Below are positions 14,058-16,562 of a DNA stretch of 16,562 nucleotides, one piece after another. The translations under genes were made by a program, and so were the position numbers. Source of the stretch: CAVBBU01 sp963593765 (GTDB taxonomy: Bacteria > Bacillota > Clostridia > Lachnospirales > Lachnospiraceae); the NCBI GenBank assembly GCA_963593765.1, contig CAVBBU010000038.1:1-16562 (forward strand), written 5' to 3'. The notes under the pieces are model-generated. The model had not been told where the DNA came from and did no database searches. It saw only the letters and a list, made by a program, of their open reading frames with translations. Position 1 is the first letter of the stretch. Every line of letters starts with the position of its first letter.

Positions 14058-14091
14058 AATCATGCTTTCGTCACTAATGCTTATAGTATAC
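14024..14091. repeat. 34-bp tandem duplication
   Basis: Two adjacent 34-base copies, 14024-14057 and 14058-14091, differ at one base (A at 14036, G at 14070). Because 34 is not a multiple of three, the duplication shifts the reading frame of the leftward gene that crosses it. Confidence 0.95.
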
Positions 14092-14723
14092 TCTGCATCA
14101 TTTGCACGGCTGCTTACAAAATCAATCATAAGCCTCGCATCTTCTAGCTCGTATGCAAATTCATACTCTGACTCCGGAAGGAGCATGCAGCCCTGACCGC
14201 CCTCATCAAACCTAAGCCTAGTATATTCATCTACTGCCCATGTTCCTAGTATCTCCTTGTCAGCTGTATCATCTACTATCTCAAGGTCGCTTGCAGTTGC
14301 TAGGGTGATGTCACCTGAAAGCTCCTGCACCTCTGCCTCTGCTTCTTTTTTAATCTCTTCCTCGATATTCTTAATCGTATCATTCTCGATCTCTATATCC
14401 AGCTCCAGATTAGCTTCTTCGTCCTTTAAGCCAACAGAGTTCTCGTCAGAAGAATTTATAATTTTAACCTCGGTCTGCTCTCCCTCTGCAACGACCTGCT
14501 TTTCGATATCTGTCTTGATTTCTTCTAGCGTGATGTCCTGCTCCAGCTTAAGCTGTTCGCCTTCCTTAATCTCAGTCTGAACCTCTGTCTCCTTTTTTGT
14601 TAAAGCCTCGGCTTTAGCTTCCTTTTTTATATCATCAGCAAAGGCAAGTACCGTTACAGAAGAAACTATCAGACCGGCGATAAGTATAGTACTTATTTTG
14701 GATTTCCAGTTTTTAATCATCAT
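14040..14723 (-). CDS. Secreted acidic protein with C-terminal lipocalin-like domain, frameshifted end
   Basis: The 227-residue product has a clear signal peptide (KNWKSKISTILIAGLIVSSVTVLAFA, cleavage likely after A29). A long Glu/Lys-rich, probably helical or disordered stretch follows (30-155), then a small beta-rich domain starting ILGTWAVDEYTRLRFDEGGQG (158-178) and continuing YEFAYELEDARLMIDFVSS. The GTW...F...G...Y pattern resembles lipocalin-like/DUF5640 domains of clostridial secreted proteins. A 34-bp duplication changes the end: after SDESMI the present frame reads VYYKH and stops, while the old frame would add 18 residues. The last strands of the domain are thus missing, and folding may be impaired. 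AAGGAG precedes the first of two ATG codons. It follows the surface-protein gene after 36 bases and probably shares its transcript. No function can be named. Confidence 0.8.
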   Translation of the reverse strand: MMIKNWKSKISTILIAGLIVSSVTVLAFADDIKKEAKAEALTKKETEVQTEIKEGEQLKLEQDITLEEIKTDIEKQVVAEGEQTEVKIINSSDENSVGLKDEEANLELDIEIENDTIKNIEEEIKKEAEAEVQELSGDITLATASDLEIVDDTADKEILGTWAVDEYTRLRFDEGGQGCMLLPESEYEFAYELEDARLMIDFVSSRANDAEYTISISDESMIVYYKH

Positions 14724-14759
14724 ATTCCTGCTCCTTTCTTAATGATTATTAATCTTATC

Positions 14760-16562
14760 TCATTGTACCCAAACGCCATTTTGATCTACCTTATAATTAT
14801 CCGGTGTTACAGTATCTCTAAGAAGAGCTCCTTCGTTTGCTCCCTGCTCCTTAGAGAAATAATACCATTTGCCATCAATGAGCTGCCAGCCGGTAAGCAT
14901 CATTCCGCTGTTAGTTCCTGCAACAGGATTTAGATAATAATACTTTCCGCCGACTTCTATCCAACCAGTCTTCATATATCCATTAGGATCAAAGTAGTAC
15001 CAATACTCTATGCCATTCCACAGAAGCTTCGCCCAGCTGTTAGCAGGATAGGTTCCATATGTAGGCTTGAAATACCAGCCCTTTTCATCCTGCAGCCAGC
15101 TTCCTGAGGTAGCACTTGAGGTCTTTGGTGCAGAGCCTGAGCTGCTGCCGCCGCCACCGCCTGAGCTGTGATAGGTTTTCGTATAACCACAGACTGTGCA
15201 GCTTGTTCCGCTAAGGCTGTGTGCTGCCTTATCTGTTATCTCATTACATACCGTGCAAACCTTCCAGTGACTGCTCGTGTTGTAGCTGTAGGTAGTGCTC
15301 CACTTATGTCCTTCTGCGGCTAATCTTATATCTGATTCTGTAAGCGGTATCAATTCCGTTTTATCTTCAAACATAGCACCGCAGTCCTCGCATACATAAT
15401 GAGCCTCATATCCGTCCTCAGTGCAGGTTGCTTCTACTCTATCCTTATAACCTAAGGTATGTATGCATGTTGGATCTGGCTTTTTTGCAAATACTGCCTT
15501 AACCTCAACATCACTCGCCGGCATAGTAAACTTATTATCGGTAATTGTTATACCGCCGCTTACTACTTCCCACTTACTAAACTGATAGTCTGCAGCTGGC
15601 GTTGCACTAAGTGTTATTATAGTTCCTTCCTCAGCCTCATATGGATCTGCAGCTGCACTGCCGCCTATAGAGCTTGTTACAGTTACCTTGTATTTTGTTG
15701 TTATAGTAGGAGCTTTGATAGTATACTCTGCTGCATCAGAAGCTAGAGTAGTACCATTTGCTTTATAGCGGACATAATAGGTTCCGCTCGCAAGTCCTTC
15801 AACCTCGGTGCCACCGCAAGCTGTCCAAGCAGAAGCATCAGATTTACAATATTCCATCTCCGCTGTAACACCTGTCAACGCACCATCATCACTTGTAGTG
15901 CAGTCCTTTACTACTACTGATGTAGGCTTGCCCTCCTTTGTTATGCTGATGGTCTGTGCATCGGAATCATTTGTCGTAGTGCCATTGCCATTCTTTACGA
16001 TATTAAGTGTTCCTGCTGAAACGCTAGTTAGTTCTTGGCTAGTTCCGCTTGCGGTAAATTCTTTTGTAGCCGCACCTGTCACTACATATTTTCCGCCATC
16101 TATAAGATTACTTAACGTACCACTATCCGTACCGGTTGCGGTAAAGCTTGCGTTAGGTGTTTTCTCCTTTTCTACATTGTAGGCTGTGATAGTGTAGGTT
16201 GCAGTTTCTGAAGCTAGCATCGCTCCACTTGCCTTAACACGGATATAATAGGTTCCTGCCTCTAAATTGTTTAGCGTTCCACCGCAAGGCGAATAGGTTG
16301 CACCAGCGTCTTTGCTGTATTCATGTGTATCATTAGTTTCTATACTGCCCTTACCGCCTATGGTGCTTGTCTGTGTAACTGTAAGTCCTGTAGGCTTTGC
16401 AGCCTCTGTTACGTCAATGCTAACCGTGCTTGATTCGCCTGTGGTAGTGCCATCGCCCGTGTCCTTAACTTTAATTCCGTTAGCTGCAGTTACGCCTGAG
16501 ATTGCCATACTGCTGCCTGTAACCTCATTCCAGGTACTACCATTCACGCAGTACTTCATCGT
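14760..16562 (-). CDS. Modular cell-surface protein with choline-binding-type wall repeats (partial)
   Basis: The gene runs off the right edge, so the N-terminus and signal peptide are not seen. The Met at 16559 is internal: its MKYC aligns with MEYC in the second repeat. Counting from that Met, two related modules (about 16-124 and 174-281, offset about 156 residues) share KPT, CGGT, AGTYYIRVKA/SGTYYVRYKA and LAS..A.YTI. Next come an InlB-B-like repeat (288-358, KYKVTVTSSIGGSA to VEVKAVFAKK), a Cys/His region with CxxC pairs (390/393, 435/438, 454/457), a Gly/Ser hinge (465-476), and terminal aromatic repeats (487-573, GWYF, NSWAKL, YWYYFDPNGYMKTGWIEV, GKWYYF) of the choline-binding type. 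These repeats usually hold secreted proteins on wall teichoic or lipoteichoic acids. Adhesion or another surface role is likely; no catalytic domain is visible in this part. Confidence 0.85.
   Translation of the reverse strand, partial: TMKYCVNGSTWNEVTGSSMAISGVTAANGIKVKDTGDGTTTGESSTVSIDVTEAAKPTGLTVTQTSTIGGKGSIETNDTHEYSKDAGATYSPCGGTLNNLEAGTYYIRVKASGAMLASETATYTITAYNVEKEKTPNASFTATGTDSGTLSNLIDGGKYVVTGAATKEFTASGTSQELTSVSAGTLNIVKNGNGTTTNDSDAQTISITKEGKPTSVVVKDCTTSDDGALTGVTAEMEYCKSDASAWTACGGTEVEGLASGTYYVRYKANGTTLASDAAEYTIKAPTITTKYKVTVTSSIGGSAAADPYEAEEGTIITLSATPAADYQFSKWEVVSGGITITDNKFTMPASDVEVKAVFAKKPDPTCIHTLGYKDRVEATCTEDGYEAHYVCEDCGAMFEDKTELIPLTESDIRLAAEGHKWSTTYSYNTSSHWKVCTVCNEITDKAAHSLSGTSCTVCGYTKTYHSSGGGGGSSSGSAPKTSSATSGSWLQDEKGWYFKPTYGTYPANSWAKLLWNGIEYWYYFDPNGYMKTGWIEVGGKYYYLNPVAGTNSGMMLTGWQLIDGKWYYFSKEQGANEGALLRDTVTPDNYKVDQNGVWVQ

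Noticed and set aside
14024..14091. Start of a CRISPR array
   Set aside because: The two copies touch each other with no spacer and lie within a coding frame; it is a simple tandem duplication.
14257..14580. Ser-rich open frame on the plus strand
   Set aside because: It is the complement of the Glu/Lys-rich stretch of the secreted protein; low complexity explains the open frame.
16557..16562. Met at 16559 as the real start of the surface protein
   Set aside because: The frame is open to the window edge, there is no signal peptide, and MKYC aligns with MEYC inside the later repeat, so it is an internal residue.
1..16562. Mobile element or prophage segment
   Set aside because: No transposase, integrase, phage gene or terminal inverted repeats were seen; the toxin-antitoxin unit is the only typical accessory item.

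Overview
The window reads as chromosomal DNA of a low-GC Gram-positive anaerobe, most likely class Clostridia (Bacillota). The grounds are a complete bacterial V/A-type ATPase operon, strong AGGAGG-type ribosome binding sites, AT-rich DNA with frequent ATA isoleucine codons, and a secreted protein ending in choline-binding-type wall repeats. Family or genus cannot be fixed from this sequence. No rRNA, tRNA, CRISPR array or insertion sequence was seen.

Left part (1-4207). A ribokinase-family sugar kinase reads rightward into a bidirectional terminator. Converging on it is a leftward three-gene unit: an antitoxin made of an XRE helix-turn-helix fused to a minimal nucleotidyltransferase (MntA type), its overlapping HEPN partner (HepT type), and a GNAT acetyltransferase. 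Its promoter is clear (TTGCCA, 17 bases, TATAAT). One perfect inverted repeat fills the promoter spacer and a near-identical one lies 32 bases further upstream, a layout that predicts autorepression. Upstream of that lies a second leftward unit: a phosphinothricin-acetyltransferase-like GNAT followed after 8 bases by a MOFRL-family glycerate 2-kinase.

Centre (4464-13942). The rightward cluster starts with an unusual membrane protein (DUF4145-like cytoplasmic domain, one membrane helix, external SH3b domain, Thr/Gly-rich tail). Nine V/A-ATPase genes follow in the order G/H, C, I, K, F, E, A, B, D, mostly with overlaps or short gaps. E and G/H form the peripheral stalks; C, D and F form the central stalk; A and B form the ATPase head; I and K form the membrane ion-translocating part. 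A candidate second promoter and a GCGA-capped hairpin lie between the SH3b gene and the ATPase genes. The run ends in a strong bidirectional terminator that overlaps the ntpD stop codon.

Right part (13967-16562). A leftward pair of secreted-protein genes converges on that terminator. The upstream gene is a modular surface protein cut by the window edge, with about 156-residue repeats, an InlB-like repeat, CxxC modules and terminal wall-binding repeats. The downstream gene encodes a secreted acidic protein with a small C-terminal beta-rich domain. Its 3' end carries a 34-bp tandem duplication that shifts the frame and replaces the last 18 residues by 5. The old reading frame is still intact beside it. 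This duplication, the operator layout of the toxin-antitoxin unit, the SH3b protein heading the ATPase operon and the atypical rotor subunit are the points most worth following.
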